Assembly: GCA_963576735.1 (NCBI GenBank)
Contig: OY755178.1
Location: forward strand, 9,300,001 to 9,364,000
Direction of reading: 5' to 3'
DNA length: 64,000 nucleotides
Source of the DNA: Bedellia somnulentella
Lineage: Eukaryota; Arthropoda; Insecta; Lepidoptera; Bedelliidae
How positions within the stretch are numbered: the first letter of the stretch is position 1; the number at the start of each line of letters is the position of its first letter. A model generated the notes under the pieces. That model saw only the letters and a list, made by a program, of their open reading frames with translations, did no database searches and had not been told where the DNA came from. The position numbers and the translations under genes were made by a program. Positions 11,911 through 23,100 of this stretch are shown here, in pieces.

Positions 11911-11974
11911 AAATGAAGAACAATAACATCACGTCAATTGAATATTTATTATTTTGTTAACAGTATAAAATATA

Positions 11975-12764
11975 CATAAATAAAAGATGTTATTAAAGGA
12001 AAGAAAAATTTCGACACTGGCGGGATTCGAACCCGCGACCTTCGGGTATACGCCCCCGTCGCTCTGCCAACTGAGCTACAGTGTCAGTTGGCATCCAGCG
12101 CGAAATTTCTCTATCCTTTGTTTCTTTTTTACACGTTCAAGTAGTGTTTGCGTTTCCTACCTCCGAATTTTAACTAATTCGGACGGCCACTTGTCTACCT
12201 TTTCAGATAGAATGCAAATGTTGGAAACGCCTAACTATCACATAATTTAATGTTTATTGACATGAATTCCTCATGTGGGGATTATTACTCATAAATAAAA
12301 GATGTTATTAAAGGAAAGAAAAATTTCGACACTGGCGGGATTCGAACCCGCGACCTTCGGGTATACGCCCCCGTCGCTCTGCCAACTGAGCTACAGTGTC
12401 AGTTGGCATCCAGCGCGAAATTTCTCTATCCTTTGTTTCTTTTTTACACGTTCAAGTAGTGTTTGCGTTTCCTACCTCCGAATTTTAACTAATTCGGACG
12501 GCCACTTGTCTACCTTTTCAGATAGAATGCAAATGTTGGAAACGCCTAACTATCACATAATTTAATGTTTATTGACATGAATTCCTCATGTGGGGATTAT
12601 TACTCATAAGCATGTAGCTCAGTTGGCAGAGCGACGGGGGCGTATACCCGAAGGTCGCGGGTTCGAATCCCGCCAGTGTCGAAATTTTTCTTTCCTTTAA
12701 TAACATCTTTTATTTATGAGTAATAATCCCCACATGAGGAATTCATGTCAATAAACATTAAATT
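11975..12764. mobile_element. SINE-C array, two direct units plus an inverted partial unit, 13-bp target duplication
   Basis: The 790-bp insertion is bounded by direct AGTATAAAATATA copies (11962-11974 and 12765-12777). It contains two minus-strand SINE-C units with a 315-bp period (starting 11975 and 12290) that look identical. An inverted partial unit (about 12613-12764) then matches the unit junction in reverse. tRNA-like domains lie at 12013-12085 and 12328-12400 (minus) and 12613-12680 (plus, acceptor 5' strand lost). The complete ones pair GACACTG with CAGTGTC perfectly and have canonical A (TAGCTCAGTTGG) and B (GGTTCGAATCC) boxes. Confidence 0.8.
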
Positions 12765-12777
12765 AGTATAAAATATA

Positions 12778-13052
12778 GTGAGGATGGATGAAAGCAAATT
12801 CGTGAAAGAGCTATATAAAGTCTATGTGGATGATAATATACTGATGACGAACCGTGAACTACCTACTGAGGTGACCAACAAGAAGAGCACATTTAGATCA
12901 AATAGAATGTACTTAAACATGAGGGCGCCCGTAGTCCGAAGAATAAAAGGGCATGTATGAATGATGAATGAATCTCGAGGACCGTAAAAAGTGGCGATCG
13001 ATAGGCTTTCCTATTCCCATTCGGGTATAGGAACTAATGGCGTGAGTATATG
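12778..13052 (+). pseudogene. RTE-like LINE fragment
   Basis: 'RMDESKFVKELYKVYVDDN' and the 'CACATTTAGATCAAATAGAA' tract correspond to the same C-terminal region as the 3.6-kb copy. The fragment ends in the 'GTGGCGATCGATAGGCTTTC' type terminus. It is short, mutated and 5'-truncated. Confidence 0.6.
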
Positions 13053-13059
13053 TTGCTAT

Positions 13060-13230
13060 GTTAGACTGGGTTGTTATAAATTGATAACCTTGATAGCCCA
13101 GTACGAACACCATCTCATACAATAAATGTAAATTAAAACACTGACCCAAACCTACACCAATTGTATATATTTGTTGTTGATTTATTAAGGTTATTAACGG
13201 TGAAGAAACAATTTTGTGGAAACATACACG
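13060..13230 (+). repeat. SINE-B, degenerate fragment
   Basis: Contains 'CTTGATAGCCCAGT', 'CCTACACCAATTG', 'GATTTATTAAGGTTATTAAC' and 'ATACACGGCTC', all in SINE-B order. Confidence 0.55.
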
Positions 13231-13288
13231 GCTCTTCTGTATTCGGACTGAAAGCAAAAAGCCAATTGTCTATCGTTTCTGTCACCTT

Positions 13289-13326
13289 CTGTTCAGATTA
13301 TGTGATGATGAACATAATCTGAACAG
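13289..13326. repeat. Perfect 15-bp hairpin
   Basis: CTGTTCAGATTATGT, spacer GATGATGA, then the exact complement. No T run follows, so it is not a clear terminator. Function unknown. Confidence 0.7.
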
Positions 13327-13329
13327 CAG

Positions 13330-14150
13330 GAAACTCAACAAGAAACCTCAAAAAAGATAACCCTGGAACCGGGTGTAACAAAAGGAGTTTATTAAAATCA
13401 TCCTGAACATTTTTTCGTATGGGACTACTTGATAAGAGCAACTTTATATTTCTCTTCTCAATACAAATCAGCTGACCTTTTGACACAAAATTAACTTACT
13501 AAGAGCCGAAAATAAATTTGCTCTAATCAAGTTGGTCCCAAAGTAAAAGCTGTTCAGATTGATCTCCCTAAAAATACTCTTTTGGCTTGCTATTCTCTTT
13601 GTTTCACCCTTTATAAACAGTAAAAAAAACAAAGCCACTTAATTAAGACGAGCAAATGGAGGAACAATAAAATATTTAATAACCTTTGACAGAGATGCTT
13701 TAAGCCATCAATTCAAAGCCTTGGATTGATTATTCCCAAGTATTTTGTGGCTTACATATCTGTTACTTAGGATCAGAACCCGAGTTCTCGTTTCTAAGTA
13801 AGTAATAAAGTAAAATTATAGTTTTATGAGTCAGTATCGTTTAGAAATCAAAACACAGCGTACACGCTCGCGGACCGGTATCGATTATTTCCCAGCTTGA
13901 ATCGATAAAATCATTCGATGAAGTTATATCCCCCATAGTCAGTCAAGTAACGCATCTAAAATCGTAGCAGTATAAATGTGTGTGCTTTTAATTATACAGC
14001 ATTTTCAAGTTTAGTACTTTCATTAAAATCTAAACTGCCAGAGGACATAACCTCATGTACTTTTATTGTATTGTATATATGTCATCAATTCTTATTGGGA
14101 TAAGCAGAGAAAACGGATGGACTGAAATAACTTAGGATAACATTTTATAA
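13330..14150. other. Intergenic, nothing recognised
   Basis: No repeat or exon signature seen on either strand. Confidence 0.35.
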
Positions 14151-14154
14151 CATA

Positions 14155-14430
14155 CATGCATATATAAACCCCATATATAGCTACACAGTGTCGGTTTAGA
14201 ATAGCACTACCCCATTTCTTCCGGTGTGGGTGTACGTAAAAGGCGACTAACGGTATTGGGACTTTTAAGAGTTTTTTTGGCGATGCGGTTGGAGATCCAT
14301 CACCAACAACCTTTACCTCACCATCTTTTCTCCAGGCAACTTCCAAAAGTGGCTGGGGAATTTTTAATTCCCTAGCTCTGTCTACCCCTTCAAGGGATTT
14401 ATAGCCGTGAGTATATGTATGTATATAAAC
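14155..14430 (+). repeat. SINE-A copy
   Basis: 'CACAGTGTCGGTTTAGAATA' through 'GGCGATGCGGTTGGAGATCC' to 'TAGCCGTGAGTATATGTATG'. Full length. Confidence 0.8.
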
Positions 14431-14552
14431 CTCAAAAAGAGGTAGCCATAGCTTCAGAATTACATATTTCCCAGCCGCTTCTTTCTCTTAGAACTCTTTC
14501 TATAATCTCACCAAGAATAGGTCAGTGTTAATCTAAGCCGAAACTACTAGAG
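14431..14552 (-). repeat. SINE-A, diverged fragment
   Basis: 'GGTAGCCATAGCTTCAGAAT' to 'CTAAGCCGAAACTACT', directly abutting the tail of the opposite-strand copy, so the two form a tail-to-tail pair. Confidence 0.55.
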
Positions 14553-14559
14553 TATTTAC

Positions 14560-15095
14560 TGGCTATTTAAGTAATAGTTCTATAAAATACTTAGTGACAA
14601 AGAAAAACAAAGTAAAAAGGTGACTCGATACAATTATGCTAATCCGAAGAGTTATTGCGCATGCACATCCCATTTACACTTGTCCAATATAGTAACACAT
14701 GTTCTCCCACGATCCAGGCGATCCATACTAGTCTAGCATCCCATAATGAAGACATATTGAAGTATGCCACGCCCAACGTAAGCGGATAATTGAGTCATTA
14801 TTGTGCGCGCGCGCCGCTCAACTTCTCCGCTATCATAACCAATATCGTTCAACCACGATCTATAAGTGATTGAGATCGAACTTGGATAGATCGTGAACTT
14901 GAGAATCTATAAAATGACCATCGGAAAATTATGTCTATTATAGGAATTGTAATGCAATAAGTATAGCTCTGAGATTAGGTCTTCAATAGATATTAAATGA
15001 CTCTATTTCGTAGTTGGTCTGGATTCGTGTGCGGCAAGCAAATTTTAGAAAATATAAATCTGGAACATTTTTTACAGTTTAGTGTGATGTGAATA
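14560..15095. other. Intergenic, nothing recognised
   Basis: No coding signal. A short GCGCGCGCGC stretch lies near 14804. Confidence 0.35.
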
Positions 15096-15099
15096 CGAC

Positions 15100-15300
15100 C
15101 TCCTCAGTTGTAAGAGGGACGCGAGTTCAATCTTAAGTCAAGTCTACACCAATAAGCCTTTTTCAAAATGTTTGGTTAATTTATCAAGGTTATTACCGGT
15201 TAGAGAAAACATCGTAAGAAAAATCATATTTCTGAGTTGTGCTAGGTCGTGTGATAGTGTATTCGTATAAAACGGCAATAGACCTGCATCATAATGCTGA
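15100..15300 (+). repeat. SINE-B fragment
   Basis: 'GTCTACACCAATAAGCC', 'GGTTAATTTATCAAGGTTAT', 'AAAACATCGTAAGAAAAATC' and 'GATAGTGTATTCGTATAAAA' follow SINE-B order. The 3' part is missing or too diverged to see. Confidence 0.6.
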
Positions 15301-16102
15301 AAAAAATCGTTAATTTGCAGAATACCAAATACGTCAATGTGTCAAAAAGTGACGTAAAATGGCCTTGTAGAATAGCAAATAAGATCTTAGCTGTCTCACT
15401 ATTGTGACAGTGACACAAATGACATTTGTCAATTTTGCTTCGAGAATGCCAAAACCACAGTTTTGATACACCTAAGACCGACATACAGAAAAGATAGTCG
15501 TGTAGAATTGGGCCCCTGCTTATAGGAATCTGTCGAAACAACGTACTCGTAGATGCACTGTCAAAGCAGTATTTGGGCAATCTGAAAACCAGGTAACCAA
15601 TATGATGCTTGATGTTCAGAAGTAACAGCATCTCTGCCACACGTTAAGTTTAAACTGAAGCTAAAATATTTAACATTTTTGCACTACTAGAATCTGGAAC
15701 TGAATATCACTAAATTATACATATGTTATTACTCATACTTATTAATTTTTACTTGCACGAATCATTTACAGTCAGTGGAAGTGTTCCGATTAATTCAAGT
15801 TTGATCGACACTTCTAGAGCAGAGCAAGAGTATATGAGTTTTGGGTAGAATACGATAAGTCAGAGGCATAGATGTACTAAAAAACGGGTTTTTATTACTA
15901 CATCTATGGTCAGAGGTGTTCCTACAACATAGAAATATAGAAACACTCAATATATCTACACTCGCGCCATTTTTTCCCATTAGGGTAGACAGTGACTATT
16001 CAGAACTATTAATAAATCTTTTCATATAAATAAGTATTTTTATTATTCATACTTCGACTTCATATAAAGATTAACTAAATTTGTAAAATTGTATAATATT
16101 GC

Positions 16103-16330
16103 CGTGTAGTGCCGGCTTAGAATAACACTACCCGTGGGTGATCGTAAGAGGCGATTAAGGGTATAGGGGGCTTTTTAAGTGATTTTTGGGCGATGTGGTT
16201 GGAGACCCGTCACCAAAAACATTTATTATTACCATCTTTTCCCCATCAACTTCCAAAAGTGGCTGAGGAATTTCTCATTCCAAAGCTCTGGCTACCCCGT
16301 TAAGGGATTCAGAGCCGTGAGTATATGATG
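16103..16330 (+). repeat. SINE-A copy
   Basis: 'CCGTGTAGTGCCGGCTTAGA' to 'GAGCCGTGAGTATATGATG'. It shares with the 6-kb copy the variant 'GTGGGTGATCGTAAGAGGCG'. Confidence 0.85.
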
Positions 16331-18283
16331 TATAAGAAGTGAAAACCACAAGGAAATTAACCGAGCGAAATAAAATGATTTTATATGTACTATAATAAGT
16401 ATAATGTAATTATTTGAGAAGCACTTTAGGGGTGTAGTAAAAGGCGTAATGGCGTCACTTCCGGCGCCCGCCATTAGTGGCCATTTCCTTTTGGCTTCCG
16501 GTCGCTCACGGCCGGTTCTGGTTACCGGTTTAAAATTCGCATTTTTATTCAGTTTTTGTAAAGTTTTATAGGTTAGGTTTTGAAAGGTCAGTTAAAATCT
16601 ACACTCAGTAAAACAAAAATAATTTGGAACATCATTAAAAAAAGCACAGGTGAGAGTGTGAACTTTTGAAAATAAAAAAAGAAATCGAAAGACATACATT
16701 TTAGTCGCTATCTTAAAATTATTTACAAAATGGTTTTTAGCGCGAGTCAGACTCGTGAAGGATTTCGTAGTAGCAAGCCAACCAACCAATGATAGTAAGA
16801 TAAAAATAGCTGATAAGAAAAAAAAAAATTCAATGAGTAACATTTTTTATTTTTAAGCCTACAATGATTGTGGTCACTAGGCGTTGTTAACGCGCACTCA
16901 GCAAATGCATAGACCGGTCTCTCTAAAAAGGGGTGAATAGACACTAAAGAACAACTACATTTTTGCAACGCAAAACCCAAGAAACAACATTAAAGTCGAA
17001 AGAATAAAAAAAATATTATAAAATTTTGTAAAATCTAGTTTAATTTTAGAAACATCGATGTTGTTTTTAGGGTTTTGAAGCCAAGTGGCATAACATAAAA
17101 CAGAACCCCACACTAACCGAACAGATTAGATAAATAATATAGTTCAGGCATATCTGTCTGTCTGTCTGTATTTATTTTATACTAAACATATTTTTTAAAT
17201 CGCAATTTATATTCTCAACTTAGGTTTGTATAAAGAAAATATAGTAATAAAATCAGCCTTGAGATATAACTATATATATAGCACACTTTAAACAATAATA
17301 ATCATAATTTTGTCACTCATACATACAACTGGAGACAACATGAGAATAAGGTTTTAGTTTATTTCATTCAGCTATGGAAACTTACAAATTACCTTAAAAA
17401 TTATAAATCAAGAATAAACTTTTACTAACTGAATAAACGAAATAACTAAACTAATTGACTCACTGAATTACTATTTAATTATTTATATATATGTCTAGGA
17501 TTAATATGACCCCTTAGTAACTATATCGCCAGCAAATTGCAGGACCGGCTGGTGCCAGTATCCAGTTTGAAGTAAATTTCCTCAACCAAACACTTGATAT
17601 CCGCTAAATCTACTCATTCAAGTCACTCCCTCTTCAAAGATCAATTTCATTCCAGGATATTTACAAACTCTTTGTTGAACTCGGAGATGGGTTTAAATTA
17701 AAATATCTATAAACTTAATGCAAATCAAGAATTTAAATGGAAACGATGAGAAATAAACAAAAATCAGTATTTTTGTTTGTCCGCAATCCGCAACACAACG
17801 GTGGACGTTGAATTACGCGTGATTCTTAACATAATGGATTTATAAGTTAGAAGCTGTCGGAGTTTGAATACGTTAAGACTAAGATCAACTAAAATACCAC
17901 AGGGTTGCGTTACATAGATAGAAGCAATGTAGCCCACAGATCAGACGTGACAGCGACGTAGAGTCAAACTTGAGTCAGTGGGCACCACATGGTAAGTGAA
18001 CACTTTGTTTGTTGTGGTGGCGATTTAGCAAAAATACTGGCTTATATTATGAAGTGAAAGCAAGATAATTACGCTAGGTAAAATAGCCATTATATTACAA
18101 CATACTCACATATCAACATTATCAAATAGAAGTATATACGATATTGTCAACTTTTTCATAGAAAATCTGTCAGTATCTCACTTCTCACGTGTCATTCGCT
18201 CTTATACGCGTCGTACTAAGGGGTATGGCCATAGTCATCCCCTAAACAGTCTTAATTAATAATATGAATGTAAACTAACTTAC
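16331..18283. other. Intergenic, no gene seen
   Basis: AT-rich with scattered small open frames that lack domain or codon evidence. A short (TCTG)n run lies near 17151-17168. No dispersed element recognised. Confidence 0.4.
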
Positions 18284-18615
18284 AATGTGACCATAAAGTC
18301 AAGACCTTTCATGCAGACATGCGTGGGTTAAAATCCGAGGTCGCAAATTTTTTTTTTAAAGTCTTATGTGTGGTTAATTTACAGCCATACTGCTAACGGT
18401 GAGGAAAAACATCGTGAGGAAACTCACATGGCTCAGTTGTACTTAGTCATGTGACAGTAGCGTATTCAAACAAAACTGCGATAGGCCCGCCCCCTATCAC
18501 TCGAGTACACTATCCAATCAAAACGTGGATACTCTGAACACCAGGTGACAATGTCGCATGATATTCAGAAGTACCTCTGCCAACCCCTTCTGGTATAAAC
18601 AGCGTGAACGTTTGC
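18284..18615 (+). repeat. SINE-B copy
   Basis: tRNA-like head near 18290-18345, body 'GTGTGGTTAATTTACAGCCA', 'GAGGAAAAACATCGTGAGGA', 'CCCGCCCCCTATCACTCGAG' and the 3' end 'GGTATAAACAGCGTGAACGT'. Near full length. Confidence 0.85.
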
Positions 18616-19589
18616 GTTCTTTAGTTGAGACCATAAATTTAATTCATAAAACAGTGGTGGCAGCACAAGTTTGTATGAAAAAAACTCTACACATGTAATG
18701 CTCTCTACATATTAATAAAGCTTTGCGGGGCACAGCTGGCCTTCAATAAATAAATTGCCATCGATTACCAACTTCTGCCATTAGTTAACAAAGATTGTTG
18801 GTAAATGATCAGTTTTTATACTATTAAAGTAAATATGTTCTGCTCATCCAGTAGAATAGATAGTGACATCTTACGACTAAATGTAGAACTAAAACAAGCA
18901 TTGTTACGTTTCTATTCTATTAACAACTGTATCTGCTACTGACCAACAGATGGCCGTTATTGACTATTTCTTAAAACTCTGTGATGAGATCATAATCATA
19001 TGAGATGAGATACTAAAATTTCCTTGATGAAAATGGTCAAGAGCAAGTTCCATACAAGTTGGTTTACATGATACGAAAAAACTAACTCCAATTGACGTTA
19101 ATTTTTCGCTTAGAAGCTACTCGGGAAAAAACTATAAATGGATAGTTTGTTTGGACTAGCATAAAACCACGTTAGCATACATACAAGTAGCCATGCAAAT
19201 CACCATCCATACAGAAGATAATTAAATTTGATAGTTGAAAGCTTTCAAACTTCACTTTATTAGTTACATAGATCAAAGTAGGTATGAATGATGTTTTATT
19301 AAAATCAAGATATCTTTGGGTGACCATGTTGACGTATATAGTTTCTAGTTATTAAGCTATAAAAATATACTTTATTCTAGAAGGCTATATTATACACCTA
19401 TATTTAATCACATTTTATTTTATGCCGCGTTTACTAATGCAATTAACCATCTAAAACGCTAAATCCGAGTGGACCATTGGAATTTTTGTAATTAAGTCAA
19501 TACATAATGCACCCAAGTCAAACGTTGACTTGGATAACGAATATTTTGCATTATGCCACCTAGTACGCTATCCAAGAAGCAAGTGGTCC

Positions 19590-20088
19590 ACCACTGTGTT
19601 CCTGTCATTCGGTCATCGGTCAGTCAGTATTAGATCGATTGTTATTGTCAGTGTCAGTCAGTTTAGTTCCAACCATGTTCCAACTCCGTTACCGTCACTG
19701 TCAGTGTCACTGTCACCTGTTCTTGTTACGTTTAAGTTAGCTCGTTACTTTACTGTTTTGTTTTAATTAGTATAGTTTGTTTTGTGTTAGCGTACGTAAC
19801 AATAGTAACGCTATTTGAAATTAAAAGATCATTACATCTGTTACTTTTACATATTGATATAACTAAATTGAATGCTTGCTCTATCAAGTTTAATAAGTTT
19901 CAAATTTTTGTGCTAACTGTGTGTAATCAATTTTGATTACATCGGTCGGTAATAAACAGTTATTACTTTCTTTTCTATCAACAAAGTGCTAAAAACTGTG
20001 TGGAATCGTGTAAAATGAAGTTTGTAAAATAATCTTCTAGATTTTAACATTTTATATAATTTTGAAACGAAACTGGGACATCACAAAT
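19590..20088 (+). promoter_or_regulatory. Sans: Putative Sans promoter and 5' UTR region
   Basis: This is the stretch just upstream of the Sans initiation codon. It holds a cluster of TCAGT motifs (about 19618-19700), a core that matches the insect initiator. No TATA box at a fixed distance is evident. The transcription start is not determined, and the assignment is by position only. Confidence 0.3.
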
Positions 20089-20111
20089 ATGACGACAGAT
20101 CGGTTTCACAA
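20089..20111 (+). CDS. Sans: Sans exon 1 (start codon)
   Basis: Encodes MTTDRFH plus two bases of a Lys codon, then donor GTAAGT. Splicing to exon 2 continues into [17 protein letters not shown], the expected family N terminus. Confidence 0.85.
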
Positions 20112-23100
20112 GTAAGTAGTTAATTTCTGTAGTTTTTAAATAAGATTCTTCCAAATCTCAGTAAATCAGTTTTTTTTTAAATTTAATTTTTCTTGTTATT
20201 TTAATTTCCCATACAAGAATATTACATTAGGCTCTTGGCTCATTCTAGGCATTCTTCTATTTACTAGCCTACCTAGCTGAATAACATGGAGTTAATAAAT
20301 ATATCCATTGAAATGTGTATTATGATATTCCATATCTGAATAAGAAATTAAACTCTCTAAAGTTATCTTGTTTCCTGTATTTATACTACCTATTAAATTA
20401 CAGTTCTTTTCAATTAGGTCAGTAATAGGTTTTGGAACCATAACATCGACAAATCACTTTTAATACTTAACCTTTGTTACCGATCTTGCTACTTACTTTT
20501 ATTTATGTTATATAATTTGAAAGATTTACATCAAAGGAATGTTTTTAACATAAAACTAAACAAAGAAATTTCAGTTATAAATCTCCACCAACAAATTGTA
20601 ATAAAAAAATAAAGAAAACAAAACTAAATAATAAATTGCTTCAACTTAATGTTCTTTAAATATGGAGTGGTAAGATATCAATTAATTGTTGAACTACTCA
20701 AACTCTCAAAATTGCACACCACAGCTAAATCATTTTATTAATGTTAAATAAAATGGTTATATAAAACTTTTTGGGACCTACAGCAATGAGCATATGTATG
20801 TTTGTCTATGTTTGAATGGAAGTAAAATTGGCAGTCTCATCACTTGAAGGGATCTTTTATGAACAAACTCTGGATGGTAAGTTCAGTTAGGTTAAAAAGG
20901 GTCAAATATAGATAGATCTTTGGAACATAACACAGTTTAATAACTTGTAAAACCCACATATCCATCATAAAAAAACACAGTAAAATACGGTACATGATAT
21001 TCTAAATCAGTCTACTCTGCTAACTTATCTTGGCTGTGCATAGCATTGCTTGCCTATTAAAGAAGTTAATCCTAGTATTTATTTATTAAAGAGCCTTGAG
21101 AGAAAACTCTATTATAAAAAGGATCAAATATTTAAATTTATTGTCAATTGAATAAAGCAGTTATTTTATTTATTACCACAATACTTATTTATCAGGTGAT
21201 AGCAATTATCAGTTAAGTTTTCCTGGACATTTTATCTGATAATGATAACATAACTGCCTGATATCATCATCAATAGATCTACCTTTCATTATACATGTGT
21301 TACTTGTTTAATTGTTTTACAAATGCATACTGGGGACTGAGATAGTATGTCACATCAAGCAACTTATCTGTCATTAGTCATGTATGAATTTTAACTTATT
21401 CAATAGCCAAGGTCAACGAAAGCAGATGCATCCCTTGAGGCATATGTTTTAACCAGTTCTCACTTTGTTACCACCATTTAGTGTGTTACCAACATATTAT
21501 AGTATAAGCGGCAGTAGATTGTTGTTATTGTAGTGGTTGACTTGTTATTTATTAATTATATCTTTAATATCACATCAACATTTTGAAGAGGTAACCGGTT
21601 GTTACTATTATCTAGCTGCCACAATCACTTTTACTTATCCAACTTTACAAATAACTATGTGCATATTGTATTTTCTATGTGTTTAGAGTTTAATGTTGGA
21701 AGGATATTACAGGATATTGCTGTCTGGAAAATAATCAACAATGAAACTGGAAAACTAAAATCCCCACATGATCTTAATTTATTATAAGATAATGAACTGA
21801 TACAGTCAAGATCACAAATTGCTAACATTTTTGAAAATCACTTTATAAATACACCCACCCAGACAACAGAGGAATTAAATTCATGTCCCCAAAAAGCTCT
21901 TGAGTTGTTGGAACAAAATGTTACCAAAACAACAGCACAGTTTTCTTTTAAGTACATTGACAGTTATGATATAATTAAAAATTTTAAAACCATTAACCTT
22001 AAAAAAACCAAAGACATAACAGGAATGTCAGTTTTCATCATAAACAGAATAATAAATATAATCGCTCCCCACTTAACGATACTTTTTAACAAATTTATAG
22101 ATATAGGAGAATTTCCACACTGTATGAAGTTAAGTAGGCTCATCCGACTATATAAATCAGGAGATAGTTAGGACTTTACCAATTATAGGCCTATTTCTAT
22201 TCTACAAGTTCTCAGTAAAGTTTTTGAGAAAATCATGTCCAACCAAATGCTTTTATATTTCAACAAACATAATATAATATATTCCATGACGAGCAATATG
22301 GTTTTACTACTGGTAGGTCTACTGTAGATGCAGGAGTGTCACTAAGAAACAAATTTTTTATTCAAGGGAGAACTCCCGGGATGCGTTAGGTATATTTTGT
22401 GACCTCACAAAAGCATTTGAATGGGGAAAAAAAGGAAATAATGTTGATTAAACTTAAATATTACGGTTTTGACGAGCAAGCACTGAAAATAATGGCATCA
22501 TATCGTAATAAAAGAACTTTAAAGGTTGATATTAATGGAACTATTTCGGAAGGATCAGAAATAGAGATGGGCGTTCCTCAAGGTTCTATACTTGGCCCAT
22601 TACTGTTTCTGATTTACATTAATGATTTACCATTTATGGTACAAAAGTATTCTGAGATAGTTATGTTTGCAGATGACACATCTTTAATATTTAATGTAGC
22701 GAGATCCTGTACATCTCTTGACGACGTAAATAAAGCTATCTCACTGGTATTGCATTGGTTTACTGTAAATAACCTGGTTCTGAATGCCAAAAAAACTAAA
22801 TGTATTAAATTTACTTTGCCGAATGTTAGGCAAGTTGATGCAAATATTGTTATTGACAGTGAAAAAGTAGAATTAGTGAAAGAGACAAAATGCCTAGGGA
22901 TAATAATCGATTCTAAGTTGCAATGAGGACCTCATATACTAACACTTTCTAAAAGGCTGAGCTCAGCAGCGTATGCCGTGCGTAAGATTAGAGAAATAGC
23001 AGACATAGAAACAGCTCGCATTGTTTATTTCAGTTATTTTCATAGTATTATGTCCTACGGTACTTTATTATGGGGTAAAGCGGCTGATGTTTATAAAAAA

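Noticed and set aside
12013..12400. Two 87-residue proteins encoded by identical open frames (11987 and 12302)
   Set aside because: They are translations of the tandem SINE-C units, including the tRNA-like part.
13289..13326. An intrinsic terminator
   Set aside because: No T run follows and the context is eukaryotic; kept only as a hairpin.
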